Position numbers and translations under genes: made by a program
Shown here: in pieces, positions 1-6,961 of the stretch
Layout: each line of letters starts with the position of its first letter
How positions within the stretch are numbered: the first letter of the stretch is position 1
Notes under the pieces: model-generated
Seen by the model: only the letters and a program-made list of their open reading frames with translations
The model's database searches: none
What the model was told of the DNA's origin: nothing
From: a virus
Reading direction: 5' to 3' (one strand)
IMG/VR virus record: IMGVR_UViG_3300027728_000027
Coordinates: 1 to 40,361 of that record
DNA length: 40,361 bases

Positions 1-1056
1 GTGCTCAGGGTCGACCAGGAACAGCCGGCGCGCCAGCGAGTGAGAGTCATCGGCGTTCAGGTCGTGGAAGGCGTGCAAGGCTTCACGCTGCCGCCCATGC
101 GCAAGGTGGTGCAGGACATGCTCTTCGCGATGCGACATGTGAGCGAACTCGGTCCGGCCGCGCTCCGGCCGCTTATCGGTGTAACTGTCGACCCAATGCC
201 GTTGGCCGGTCTTGGCGTTCAGCCGGTAGTGGCCGTGGATGTAGGCTTTGACCAGGGCGTGATGAGCGGGGTTGGGAAAGATCAATAGCATGGGCATGGG
301 TGCGGTCTTGCGTAGGGGGTTGGGATGGTCGATACTGAACGCTGCAGCCGCCTCCGCGTGAGGTGATGTCTGGCCGCTACCAAGTGCTGCACTGGTGACA
401 CCGAAGGGGATCACTCCCGCCCCATGGGGGCTTGAAGCATCGGGGAAGGCGGACGACGGCTCGCTTTTTTGGAGCGGGCCGTTATTTTTTCTAGGGTTCT
501 GTCGACGAAACAATCGTGTGACATCCTCTATCGTCTTGAAGTGCGCGCTGCTGAACCGATAGGTGTCGCCAGCCTCCCACTTCAATACCACGGTGTAATG
601 CCTCCCGCCGATACGCTGTTCCAACAGCAAATCGGCATCCCAATCACGCAGCCGGCGCTGCGGATGATCGATGACTTGCAACAGCCGCCCCAGAGCGTGG
701 GCGCGATCGGGATCGAAACCCCTCTTTCCGGTTTTCTGCTGGCCCCCGATATCGGCCGTGAAGGCATGAGTATTGTCAGCATCAAACCGCACCTTGATCG
801 GATACGCCTTCCCGCCCGAGTGAACCGTCAAGGCCAGGGTCTTGCCGCCCAGGTGCGCCCGCCACCAGGCGCGGGCCTCGTCCAGCGTGGACAGGCTGGC
901 GCTGCTGGGCAACACCGGGGCGCCAGTTCCGGCGCTACCTCCTGAGCCCGGACCCTGGGGCGCCTGCTTGACGTGACTTCCGCCGTGCTCCGTGCCCCAC
1001 CAGCCGCGGGCCTTGGAGAAGAACAGGGCGCGCGGTTGGTGGGGTTGTGTGCTCAT
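1..1056 (-). CDS. Phage protein with C-terminal nuclease-like (BECR-type) region, 3' end cut by window edge
   Basis: Reading down from the ATG at 1056 gives an open frame of 352 codons with no stop before position 1, so the C-terminus lies outside the window. The start reads MSTQPHQPRALFF. A Gly/Ser/Pro-rich linker (about residues 33-52) is followed by a compact region (about 53-170) with alternating strands and the motifs YTVVLKWE and YRFSSAHFKT. These recall the Barnase-EndoU-ColicinE5/D-RelE (BECR) nuclease modules attached to phage head proteins. A His-rich stretch near the edge contains YRLNAKTGQRHWVDSY. The function is inferred from this general pattern only. The start codon sits 12 nt from a 12-bp repeat that recurs upstream of the capsid protease gene. 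Confidence 0.7.
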   Translation of the reverse strand, partial: MSTQPHQPRALFFSKARGWWGTEHGGSHVKQAPQGPGSGGSAGTGAPVLPSSASLSTLDEARAWWRAHLGGKTLALTVHSGGKAYPIKVRFDADNTHAFTADIGGQQKTGKRGFDPDRAHALGRLLQVIDHPQRRLRDWDADLLLEQRIGGRHYTVVLKWEAGDTYRFSSAHFKTIEDVTRLFRRQNPRKNNGPLQKSEPSSAFPDASSPHGAGVIPFGVTSAALGSGQTSPHAEAAAAFSIDHPNPLRKTAPMPMLLIFPNPAHHALVKAYIHGHYRLNAKTGQRHWVDSYTDKRPERGRTEFAHMSHREEHVLHHLAHGRQREALHAFHDLNADDSHSLARRLFLVDPEH

Positions 1057-1061
1057 GGGCG

Positions 1062-1466
1062 TTAGTGTGGCGTCACGACGCGGCAGGCAGCGTCCCGGCG
1101 CTGATACTCCTCCGCATACCGGTCGACGCGCTCCCACAGGGAATCCTTCAACTCACGATAGGGCGTCCGCCGCTGGATTAGTTGCGCCAACAACTGGTCC
1201 AGGTCGAACTTCAGTTGCTCAACGTGACGCAGCATGGGTTCCGGCATTTCCTTGATCTTGTAGCCGTAGCGCAGGGTTATCCGCCGGGCCACCGAGATCA
1301 TGATGCCCTTGAGACTTTCGGCTTTTGGACCATCGCCGTTTTCGTCCTGATACCCGGCCAGGCTCGACACGCGATCCGTGAGCGCCTTCTGGGCTACCGC
1401 CTCCGCCGACAGGGCAATCTCGCGGCGGTTGTGCTCCACCGTCAAGGCGGTTGACTTCTTACTCAT
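1062..1466 (-). CDS. Hypothetical phage protein, 134 aa, charged and helical
   Basis: The 134-residue product begins MSKKSTALTVEHNRRE. It is rich in charged residues and looks mostly helical, with no membrane segment or Cys motif. I do not recognise a family. Its start overlaps the end of the upstream coiled-coil gene by 8 bp, so the two are probably co-translated. Its last codons (RVVTPH) are encoded by the repeat that precedes the next gene. Confidence 0.65.
   Translation of the reverse strand: MSKKSTALTVEHNRREIALSAEAVAQKALTDRVSSLAGYQDENGDGPKAESLKGIMISVARRITLRYGYKIKEMPEPMLRHVEQLKFDLDQLLAQLIQRRTPYRELKDSLWERVDRYAEEYQRRDAACRVVTPH
1068..1079. repeat. 12-bp repeat TGGCGTCACGAC, copy 1
   Basis: This copy lies just upstream (minus sense) of the ATG at 1056. 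From that ATG outward the plus strand reads CATGGGCG, two variable bases, then AGTG and the 12-mer. The same 26-bp arrangement (24 of 26 identical) precedes the protease gene at 6800. Neither start has a good Shine-Dalgarno sequence. Role unknown: operator, translation signal or module boundary. Confidence 0.6.
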
Positions 1467-2463
1467 GGTCGAACCCTCCGGAGATAGCCAGACGTATCAT
1501 CTCGGCCAGTTGGTCGATTTTCTTCGCCCCGTGCTCCCACTCGCGGCGAATCTCCTCGGGGGGCGCCCCGCCATGGGCCGGGTCGAAGGCGTCACTGATC
1601 AGGACCGCAATGGAGTTGATCAGATGGTCAGCCTCTACGATCCGGGGGCGGTGACGGGCAACCGCCTGGTTGGCTTCGGTCAACGGCTCCAGTTCGCTCT
1701 TCAGGAACGCGATGCGCTGCTCCAGCGATACCAGTTGGGCCTCGCGCGAGTCGAGGGTGGATTGCTGCTCGCGCAGCTTGTTGGTGACGCCCCGCTGGAT
1801 CGCATCCTCGCGCTCGTGCTTGAGGCTCTTGATGGTGTCCTTGAGTTTGTCGGCCTGTTCCTTGGAGTGCCGAATCTCGGCTCGGGCTTCCAGGACCTTG
1901 GCCTGAGCTAACCGCTCGGCTTCCAGGGCGAGGGTGCGGCGCAGCGTGGCGGCTTCAGCCTGGGCCGTCTCGGCCTTCTGTTCGGCAACCGTGCGCGTCT
2001 TCTTTTCGCCGATGGCTTGTTGGCGCCAGGATTCTTTTTCCTCTTGGAGTTTGTCCACGGCTTCCTGAACCAGCCGGGCCGTCAGCTTGCGACCGTCCTC
2101 TTCGGCTTTGGCGGTCGCTTCGGCCCAGACGGTGCGGCGTTCTTCATCGGACAAGGGAGCGAGGGGGCGCAGTTGGCTCTCTGGGGTAGAGTTGCCAATT
2201 GGCAACTCAAGCACTTTTTCTATCGCAGCAGCATTCGCAAGGCGATGAAGGTAAACGTTCTCATACCCGAGTTCCGCCTGTCCGTATTCCTCAAAGGAGG
2301 CATACCCAAGCGCCTTCCATCCTTTGCGGTCCCGCATGTCGAGCAAGAGTGCGCGCAGGGTCGTGATGCCGGCCTTGATGGCGGTATTGGTCCGCCGGGC
2401 TTCGGCCTGGGTCATCTCCGCGAGGGCGATCTGGTCGGTTGGGGGTAGGGTCATGTCGTTCAT
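1459..2463 (-). CDS. Coiled-coil regulatory/partition-like protein
   Basis: The 334-residue product starts at the ATG at 2463, which overlaps the stop of the upstream HTH gene (ATGA). The frame is open 90 codons further but that part is shadow coding. An N-terminal globular region (about 20-110) contains MRDRKGWKALGYASFEEY, a motif found in plasmid and phage DNA-binding proteins with a ParB- or KfrA-like layout. A coiled coil of about 150 residues (about 135-285), rich in E, K, A, Q and R, follows. A DNA-binding or partition-like role is inferred from architecture and from the HTH neighbour. Confidence 0.65.
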   Translation of the reverse strand: MNDMTLPPTDQIALAEMTQAEARRTNTAIKAGITTLRALLLDMRDRKGWKALGYASFEEYGQAELGYENVYLHRLANAAAIEKVLELPIGNSTPESQLRPLAPLSDEERRTVWAEATAKAEEDGRKLTARLVQEAVDKLQEEKESWRQQAIGEKKTRTVAEQKAETAQAEAATLRRTLALEAERLAQAKVLEARAEIRHSKEQADKLKDTIKSLKHEREDAIQRGVTNKLREQQSTLDSREAQLVSLEQRIAFLKSELEPLTEANQAVARHRPRIVEADHLINSIAVLISDAFDPAHGGAPPEEIRREWEHGAKKIDQLAEMIRLAISGGFDHE

Positions 2464-2675
2464 ACCCCCACCTCCGACAGCGTCTCGCCCCGCGCCACGG
2501 CGTCTACCTGATCGGCCGGCCACAGCCAACGTCGGTTCGCGAGCTTGACCGGCCGCAGGCCCAGGTACTCGCCGCGCTCGCGCAGCCGAACATGGATGGT
2601 TGGTATCTGGACCCCGAGTACCGCGGCGGTCTGCGCCGTGGAGTAACCGCGGGGTGGTTGGGTGTTGGAAGCCAT
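2460..2675 (-). CDS. Small helix-turn-helix protein, excisionase/MerR-like
   Basis: The 71-residue product starts MASNTQPPRGYSTAQ. It has the layout of excisionase-type winged helices: a helix-turn-helix (STAQTAAVLGVQIPTIHVRL) and then a wing ending in RRWLWPADQVDAVARG. An upstream TTG at 2693 is possible but the ATG at 2675 fits the domain better. It is coupled by ATGA to the coiled-coil gene. It may regulate this pair or act as a directionality factor, but it is far from the integrase. Confidence 0.6.
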   Translation of the reverse strand: MASNTQPPRGYSTAQTAAVLGVQIPTIHVRLRERGEYLGLRPVKLANRRWLWPADQVDAVARGETLSEVGV

Positions 2676-2724
2676 GATGGCGATACTCAGCAAGGCACCG
2701 GAGCATACCGGTATAAAGCAATGC

Positions 2725-2736
2725 TGGCGTCACGAC
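2725..2736. repeat. 12-bp repeat TGGCGTCACGAC, copy 2
   Basis: An exact copy of the 12-mer, about 50 bp upstream of the HTH gene start at 2675 and 35 bp from the terminator of the capsid operon. It is followed by ATTCGGCGCGCC. It marks the left border of the capsid module, as the copies near 6812-6893 mark the right border. Confidence 0.6.
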
Positions 2737-2770
2737 ATTCGGCGCGCCAACATCATTTCATACACAAAGC

Positions 2771-2806
2771 AAAAAAGCCGGCCCGGTCGGGAGGATACGG
2801 GCCGGC
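2771..2806 (-). terminator. Rho-independent terminator of the capsid operon
   Basis: On the minus strand a 9-bp GC stem (GCCGGCCCG pairing with CGGGCCGGC, 2798-2806 and 2777-2785) with a 12-nt loop is followed by six T (2776-2771). It lies just after the last structural gene (ends 2913) and should stop transcription coming from the protease-capsid genes. Confidence 0.85.
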
Positions 2807-2846
2807 AAGACGCTCAGCAGAATGAGCGACGAGGAGGACAGGGGAG

Positions 2847-2868
2847 CGGACCGGCCGCGGCCGGTCCG
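2847..2868. repeat. Perfect 22-bp GC palindrome
   Basis: CGGACCGGCCG followed directly by its reverse complement, with no spacer. No T-tract follows on either strand in the sense needed for a terminator. It lies in the gene-free stretch 2737-2912 between the terminator and the capsid operon. Function unknown. Confidence 0.45.
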
Positions 2869-2912
2869 TAAAAACAGGGACGCCGCACGCAACGGCGCGG
2901 TGTCATGCGTAT

Positions 2913-3182
2913 TCATGCCGACGCCGCCGCCGCGCCCTCCTTGCGCCGGCGCCGCTCCAGTTCGGCCGCCGCTCGGACCGCGCTCGACAGCGGGGCGGCT
3001 GGTGCTGGTTCGACGGCTGGTTCCGGCGCCACTTCCGCCACCAACACATACCCCGGAATCCGCACGAACCGCGCGGCCTCATCCGCCGTGAGCGGGTCCG
3101 ACAGCATCCCGCCGTCGGTCGGCGCGAACCGCACCCCGCTGATCAGCGTGCCCGCGTGGGGCAGCGTGCACAGGACGCGCAT
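2913..3182 (-). CDS. Small phage head-region protein, hypothetical
   Basis: The 89-residue product starts at the ATG at 3182, overlapping the upstream stop (TGATG). The N-terminal half (VLCTLPHAGTLISGVRF, then a DPLTADEAARFVRIPGY segment) looks like a small folded domain. It is followed by a Pro/Ala linker and a basic helix, RAAAELERRRRKEG. It is the last gene of the capsid operon, where head-completion or decoration proteins are often encoded. No family assigned. Confidence 0.6.
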   Translation of the reverse strand: MRVLCTLPHAGTLISGVRFAPTDGGMLSDPLTADEAARFVRIPGYVLVAEVAPEPAVEPAPAAPLSSAVRAAAELERRRRKEGAAAASA

Positions 3183-3757
3183 CACGCCAGGTCCGGCAGC
3201 GCCGCGGCGGTCAGCGCCAGCGCCGCGGTGTTGACGTAGGTCACGGCAATGCCGGTCGCGTCCAGCGCCGTGGTCCCGCCGACGAAGTTTGAGCCGCTGG
3301 TGTTAGTGACCACGATGTAGCCCACCCGCACCTTGTTGGCCGACACCGCGGCCAAGGCGGCGACAGCCAGGTCCGCCGTGGCCACGTCCGCGGTCTTGGC
3401 GAGGGTGGTCAAGGTCCCGGCAGCATCCATCTCGAAGGCCCAGGCCGCGCTCTTGGCGGTGGCCAAGGTCCCGGCGAGGGCGGCCATGTCGGTGGCGGCC
3501 GACTTGGCCACGGCAACGCCCGAGATCATCGCCGCAAAGGCCCCGGTGGACTTCACCAGGACCCCGGACGCGGCCTTGATGGCCAAGGTCGGTGCCGTGG
3601 TGAGATAGGCGTTGGTGGTCTTGAGCGTCACCACATCGGCCCGCAAGGCGTTGATGGTCGTGATCAAGGACGTGAGAAAGTCCCCCAGCGGCAGGCGCGC
3701 GAGGGTCGGCGATTCGCGGTTCAAGGCCGCGACCAGATCAGTCTGTACGATCGTCAT
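3182..3757 (-). CDS. Ala/Thr-rich putative phage structural protein
   Basis: The 191-residue product starts MTIVQTDLVAALNRES (ATG at 3757; a 12-codon extension to 3793 is possible). It is very rich in Ala, Thr and Val, with repeated KSAA/TLATAKSA units and a C-terminal beta-rich part (KVRVGYIVVTNTSGSNFVGG). This composition fits a decoration or fibre-like capsid accessory. It lies directly downstream of the major capsid gene, which supports a structural role. I do not recognise the family. Confidence 0.6.
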   Translation of the reverse strand: MTIVQTDLVAALNRESPTLARLPLGDFLTSLITTINALRADVVTLKTTNAYLTTAPTLAIKAASGVLVKSTGAFAAMISGVAVAKSAATDMAALAGTLATAKSAAWAFEMDAAGTLTTLAKTADVATADLAVAALAAVSANKVRVGYIVVTNTSGSNFVGGTTALDATGIAVTYVNTAALALTAAALPDLA

Positions 3758-3829
3758 GGGTTGGACTTCCAGCGAGGGACGCGCCCGATCCATCCGGACC
3801 AGGGCGCACCAAGGGCAGCAGGACCGGCC

Positions 3830-5263
3830 TTAACCAAACGGCTTCCAAGCCGCGTTGGTCGGGACGATGTTCTTGATCACCACATGATGCTGGCGCTTGC
3901 TGACCCTGAGGTAGCCCATGTGCAGCAGCGCCCACGGTACCGTCGCCGCCGCCGTCGGATACAACTGGAACTCGGTCAGCGGCAGCATCTGCCGCCAGGT
4001 CATGGCGGTATGCACCGGGCTGAGATTCAGCAGATAGGCGCGACTGGTACCGGGAATTTCGCGGTTGGTATCCACCCAAGTGGTGGTCGCTCCGGCCTTG
4101 GCCACCTTGGCGACATACCGAAAATCGGTGGTCGCGTTGGTGCCGTTCAGGCGGCTGCGGTAGATCACATAACCGGTTTCGGTGCCCGCCGCACTGGCCG
4201 TGATGGTCAGCGTCACCTTATCGCCCGCGGCCACCGCCACCTGGGCCGACTTGACCACCACCGACTCACCGAACTTGTTGATGCCGGTGACCGCGTAGTA
4301 GTAATTGCCCGCCTGGCCGGCCGCGAACTTGCTCGACACCTCGGCCGCCGCCACTCCGGCCACGGATACCGGCACGAAGGCGTTGGCGGTCGCGGTCGCG
4401 GAGAACGCCACCTCGAACGGCAGTTGAAAGTTCTCATCGCGGATGTAGATGTCCCGCGTCACCACCACATCCCCCTGCGAGGTGATGATCCCGCGCACCG
4501 GGGTCCCGCGCTGGCTGGCCTGGCCGTTGGGCAGCGCCACGCGCATCGCCGGGTCGAAGTTGGTATCCATGTCCGCACCGACCAGCGGGGAGATCAACAG
4601 ATCGGTCGGGATGCCGTAGTTACCGCGCCCGGAGATCACCGCCGCCGCCTGGGCGATGGCATTCACCGAACTCAGCGACTGCCCCTCCGCGTCGATGATG
4701 TGATCGGCGCTGTTGAGTGCCACCATCTGCGCGTAGATGCCGTCGAACTCCTCCGGCACCACGGCGGTATCACCCTCGAAGCAACCCAACTCCGAATCCT
4801 GCAACAGCCGCAAGGTGCCGTTGACGTTCTCCTGCGCCTTGAGGTTGATGAACGCCCCCTGCGTCATCGCCACATAGGTGACCTCACAGCGCGTCATCTG
4901 GAACGCCACCCGCCCGGTGCGGCGGTTGTAGGTGCCTTGGCCGGCCGCGATGTTGCCCGCCTCCGAGTTGAACGAGGACCCCGGATGCGCGCCGACCGCG
5001 GACAACTCCATCCACTCATCGATGGTCGCCACCGCTTGCGGCTTGGGCAGCTTGTTGAACAGCACAAAGTGCGGGTTGCCCATGATCACCGACTGCAACA
5101 CCGGATCGATGGACTGCACGCGCACCGCCGCGCCGCCCGTGAGGGTCGACAGATCGGTGCCGCCCCCCGCTTCGATGGCTTTGCGCAGCGCCTCGGCATC
5201 TTGCTGGGTCGCAATGCCGGCCCCGACATCGCCCCGGTTCTGTAACTGCGGAAAAGGGAACAT
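3830..5263 (-). CDS. Major capsid protein with internal Ig/FN3-like domain
   Basis: The 477-residue product has an N-terminal segment (about 28-80: LTGGAAVRVQSIDP, then a MGNPHFVLFNKLPKPQA region and IDEW) typical of one large class of phage major capsid proteins, whose N-terminal TGG-AL-ESL element precedes the first capsid strand. The body (80-290) fits a HK97-type fold by position and length only. Residues about 300-395 (NYYYAVTGINKFGES, GYVIYRS) look like an inserted fibronectin-III/Ig-like domain. The gene follows the protease and scaffold genes in the usual order. Residues 28-54 match a segment of the protease at 22 of 27 positions. Confidence 0.85.
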   Translation of the reverse strand: MFPFPQLQNRGDVGAGIATQQDAEALRKAIEAGGGTDLSTLTGGAAVRVQSIDPVLQSVIMGNPHFVLFNKLPKPQAVATIDEWMELSAVGAHPGSSFNSEAGNIAAGQGTYNRRTGRVAFQMTRCEVTYVAMTQGAFINLKAQENVNGTLRLLQDSELGCFEGDTAVVPEEFDGIYAQMVALNSADHIIDAEGQSLSSVNAIAQAAAVISGRGNYGIPTDLLISPLVGADMDTNFDPAMRVALPNGQASQRGTPVRGIITSQGDVVVTRDIYIRDENFQLPFEVAFSATATANAFVPVSVAGVAAAEVSSKFAAGQAGNYYYAVTGINKFGESVVVKSAQVAVAAGDKVTLTITASAAGTETGYVIYRSRLNGTNATTDFRYVAKVAKAGATTTWVDTNREIPGTSRAYLLNLSPVHTAMTWRQMLPLTEFQLYPTAAATVPWALLHMGYLRVSKRQHHVVIKNIVPTNAAWKPFG

Positions 5264-5295
5264 GACTGATTGACTCCAGGCAATGGCAGGGAAAA

Positions 5296-5934
5296 TTACG
5301 CGGTCAGCGCTTTCATCAGGTGGGCCGGCACCGGCTCGCCCATATTGAGGTAACTGTTCACCTCGGCGACCTCGACTGGCCCCAGGCGTTGGATCGCCTT
5401 GGCCAGCAGGGCGTCACGGTCGGGCGCGTCGGTCGCCGCCGCGGGCGCCGCGGGCGCGTGCAACACGCTCTGATGCCCGCGCGATTGCTTGACCATGCGC
5501 TGCTGATCGCGCCGCAGGGACTCCAGGTCGGCGGACATGGATTTCAGCAGGGTGACGGTGTTACTCAGGACCTGATGCGTGGCCGCGTTACGGGCATCGG
5601 CCTGTGCGCGCAGACCGGCCAAGTCAGTGCTCAGCGCCAGCAGGGCATCGGTGCCGTCCAGGGCTTCGACGCTGGACCCGTCGGACAGGGTGACGGCGAA
5701 GGCTTTGCTGATGGGACGCGCGTCGTCGTCATCAGCATCGCCGGCGCGATCGGGGGCGTCGTCGTCATCATCATCGTCCTTGTTGTCGTCCTGGCCGTCC
5801 TGGTGGTCCTCATCCTTGGCCGCCGCGAGGATCTTCGCCTCGTCGTCCTGTTTCGGCTCCGGGGACTTGACCGCTTTTTGCAGCGTGGTCAGGTCCTCCA
5901 GCAGCGCGTCAAACTCAGTGTTTGCAGTGCTCAT
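5296..5934 (-). CDS. Putative head scaffolding protein, acidic
   Basis: The 212-residue product is placed between the protease and the major capsid protein, the usual scaffold position. It has a highly acidic segment (about 28-72, long Asp runs from GAT/GAC codons), then a helical region (about 95-155) with coiled-coil character, and an Ala/Pro linker before a short C-terminal domain. Its start overlaps the protease stop (ATGA). The scaffold call rests on position and composition, since scaffolds are poorly conserved. Confidence 0.7.
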   Translation of the reverse strand: MSTANTEFDALLEDLTTLQKAVKSPEPKQDDEAKILAAAKDEDHQDGQDDNKDDDDDDDAPDRAGDADDDDARPISKAFAVTLSDGSSVEALDGTDALLALSTDLAGLRAQADARNAATHQVLSNTVTLLKSMSADLESLRRDQQRMVKQSRGHQSVLHAPAAPAAATDAPDRDALLAKAIQRLGPVEVAEVNSYLNMGEPVPAHLMKALTA

Positions 5935-6800
5935 CCGATGCTTCTCCGGTTCTGTGTATGCGCCAATACATCGCGCAAAAAGCGCTCGACCCAGCCGGAA
6001 GCCTCGTCGGGCGGTACATGGAAAGTGGTGATGAGGTAGTCAGCCATCGGCTGCGGCCGGGGCTCGCCGCCGCTGCGCAGGTAGCGCGCCAAGGCTTCAC
6101 GCACGGGGACATAGTCGACCTGGGGCTGGATGACCTGCGGGGCCGGATCGATCGACTCGACACGCACCGCCGCGCCGCCGGTGAGGGTCGCCACGTCGGT
6201 GCCGTAGCCGGCTTCCAGGGCCTTGATCGCCGCGCCGCCCATCAGACATTTGGCGAGGACCCCGGCCTCCATGACGGCCGCGGGCGGGACCATGGTATTG
6301 ACCGGGGTGCGCGACAAGCCGATGTTGCTCCACAGCACGCTAGTGACCGTGGTCTCCTGGGTCACCGGATCGACCTGCCGGCCGCCGCTCGGCACATGAC
6401 CGGCGACGCTCGGATACCAGGGCGTTGGCGGCGTCACCTTGGTCATGGAGTCCCAGACCATGTTCGCATTGGCCGCCACCGGGCTATCGCCGCGGTACAG
6501 TTGCGCCTTGACCAGCGTGCGGGTGTCATCGCCCGTGACTGCAATCGGCTGGCCGATGGCCCACAGATAGGGGTTATCGCCCACCGCCGCGCTGCGCTGG
6601 GTGCGATGGTCCAGGTCGATCACGCCATAGCGCAGGAAATAGTCACTGGACGCTTGCAGCGATTTCGCCAACACCCGCTCGCCCTGCAAATCCAGGTGCT
6701 CGTTGCTGGCCTCCATGTACAGAATGCGCTCGCCGCCCTCTTCGGCCGGACGCGCCTTGAACAGGCCGGACACCACCAGGACATCGTTGCTCGTATTCAT
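5931..6800 (-). CDS. Prohead maturation serine protease
   Basis: The 289-residue product shows the prohead-protease pattern: EHLDLQGERVLAKSL (35-49), then the likely catalytic His in VIDLDHRT (H65), and a likely catalytic Ser in WYPSVAGHV (S131), followed by SNIGLSRTPVN. Such proteases cleave scaffold and capsid N-termini during head maturation. The C-terminal third is unusual: residues 193-219 nearly repeat residues 28-54 of the capsid protein. The gene is first in the capsid operon, coupled to the scaffold gene, and its ATG is preceded by the 12-bp repeat element instead of a clear Shine-Dalgarno. Confidence 0.82.
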   Translation of the reverse strand: MNTSNDVLVVSGLFKARPAEEGGERILYMEASNEHLDLQGERVLAKSLQASSDYFLRYGVIDLDHRTQRSAAVGDNPYLWAIGQPIAVTGDDTRTLVKAQLYRGDSPVAANANMVWDSMTKVTPPTPWYPSVAGHVPSGGRQVDPVTQETTVTSVLWSNIGLSRTPVNTMVPPAAVMEAGVLAKCLMGGAAIKALEAGYGTDVATLTGGAAVRVESIDPAPQVIQPQVDYVPVREALARYLRSGGEPRPQPMADYLITTFHVPPDEASGWVERFLRDVLAHTQNRRSIG

Positions 6801-6961
6801 GGGCGGCAGTGTGGCGTCACGACAGCGCGGGGTCGATCATTGGGCTTCATACCGACAGCATGGCGTCACGACGCGCGCCTGTCGTGACGCCATCATCACC
6901 GCAGCGGCACCGTCCGGGCGGTCGGAGCCCGTCCTCCCGCCACCTGATTGGACCGGCCTCT
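6801..6961. repeat. Divergent intergenic region with three copies of the 12-bp repeat, two as a perfect inverted repeat
   Basis: This 161-bp region separates the leftward capsid operon from the rightward portal gene. It holds TGGCGTCACGAC at 6812-6823, and a perfect inverted repeat with 13-bp arms (ATGGCGTCACGAC at 6860-6872, its complement at 6881-6893) and an 8-bp spacer. No T-tract follows, so it is not a terminator. It could be a two-way operator, a cruciform, or a recombination boundary between gene modules. I see no clear sigma-70 promoter. Confidence 0.65.

Noticed and set aside
2847-2868. GC palindrome as a terminator
   Set aside because: No T-tract follows the hairpin on either strand in the correct sense, so it is listed only as a palindrome.
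3761-5245. Plus-strand open frame of 494 codons
   Set aside because: Antisense shadow of the major capsid gene, with His/Arg-rich translation and no domain.
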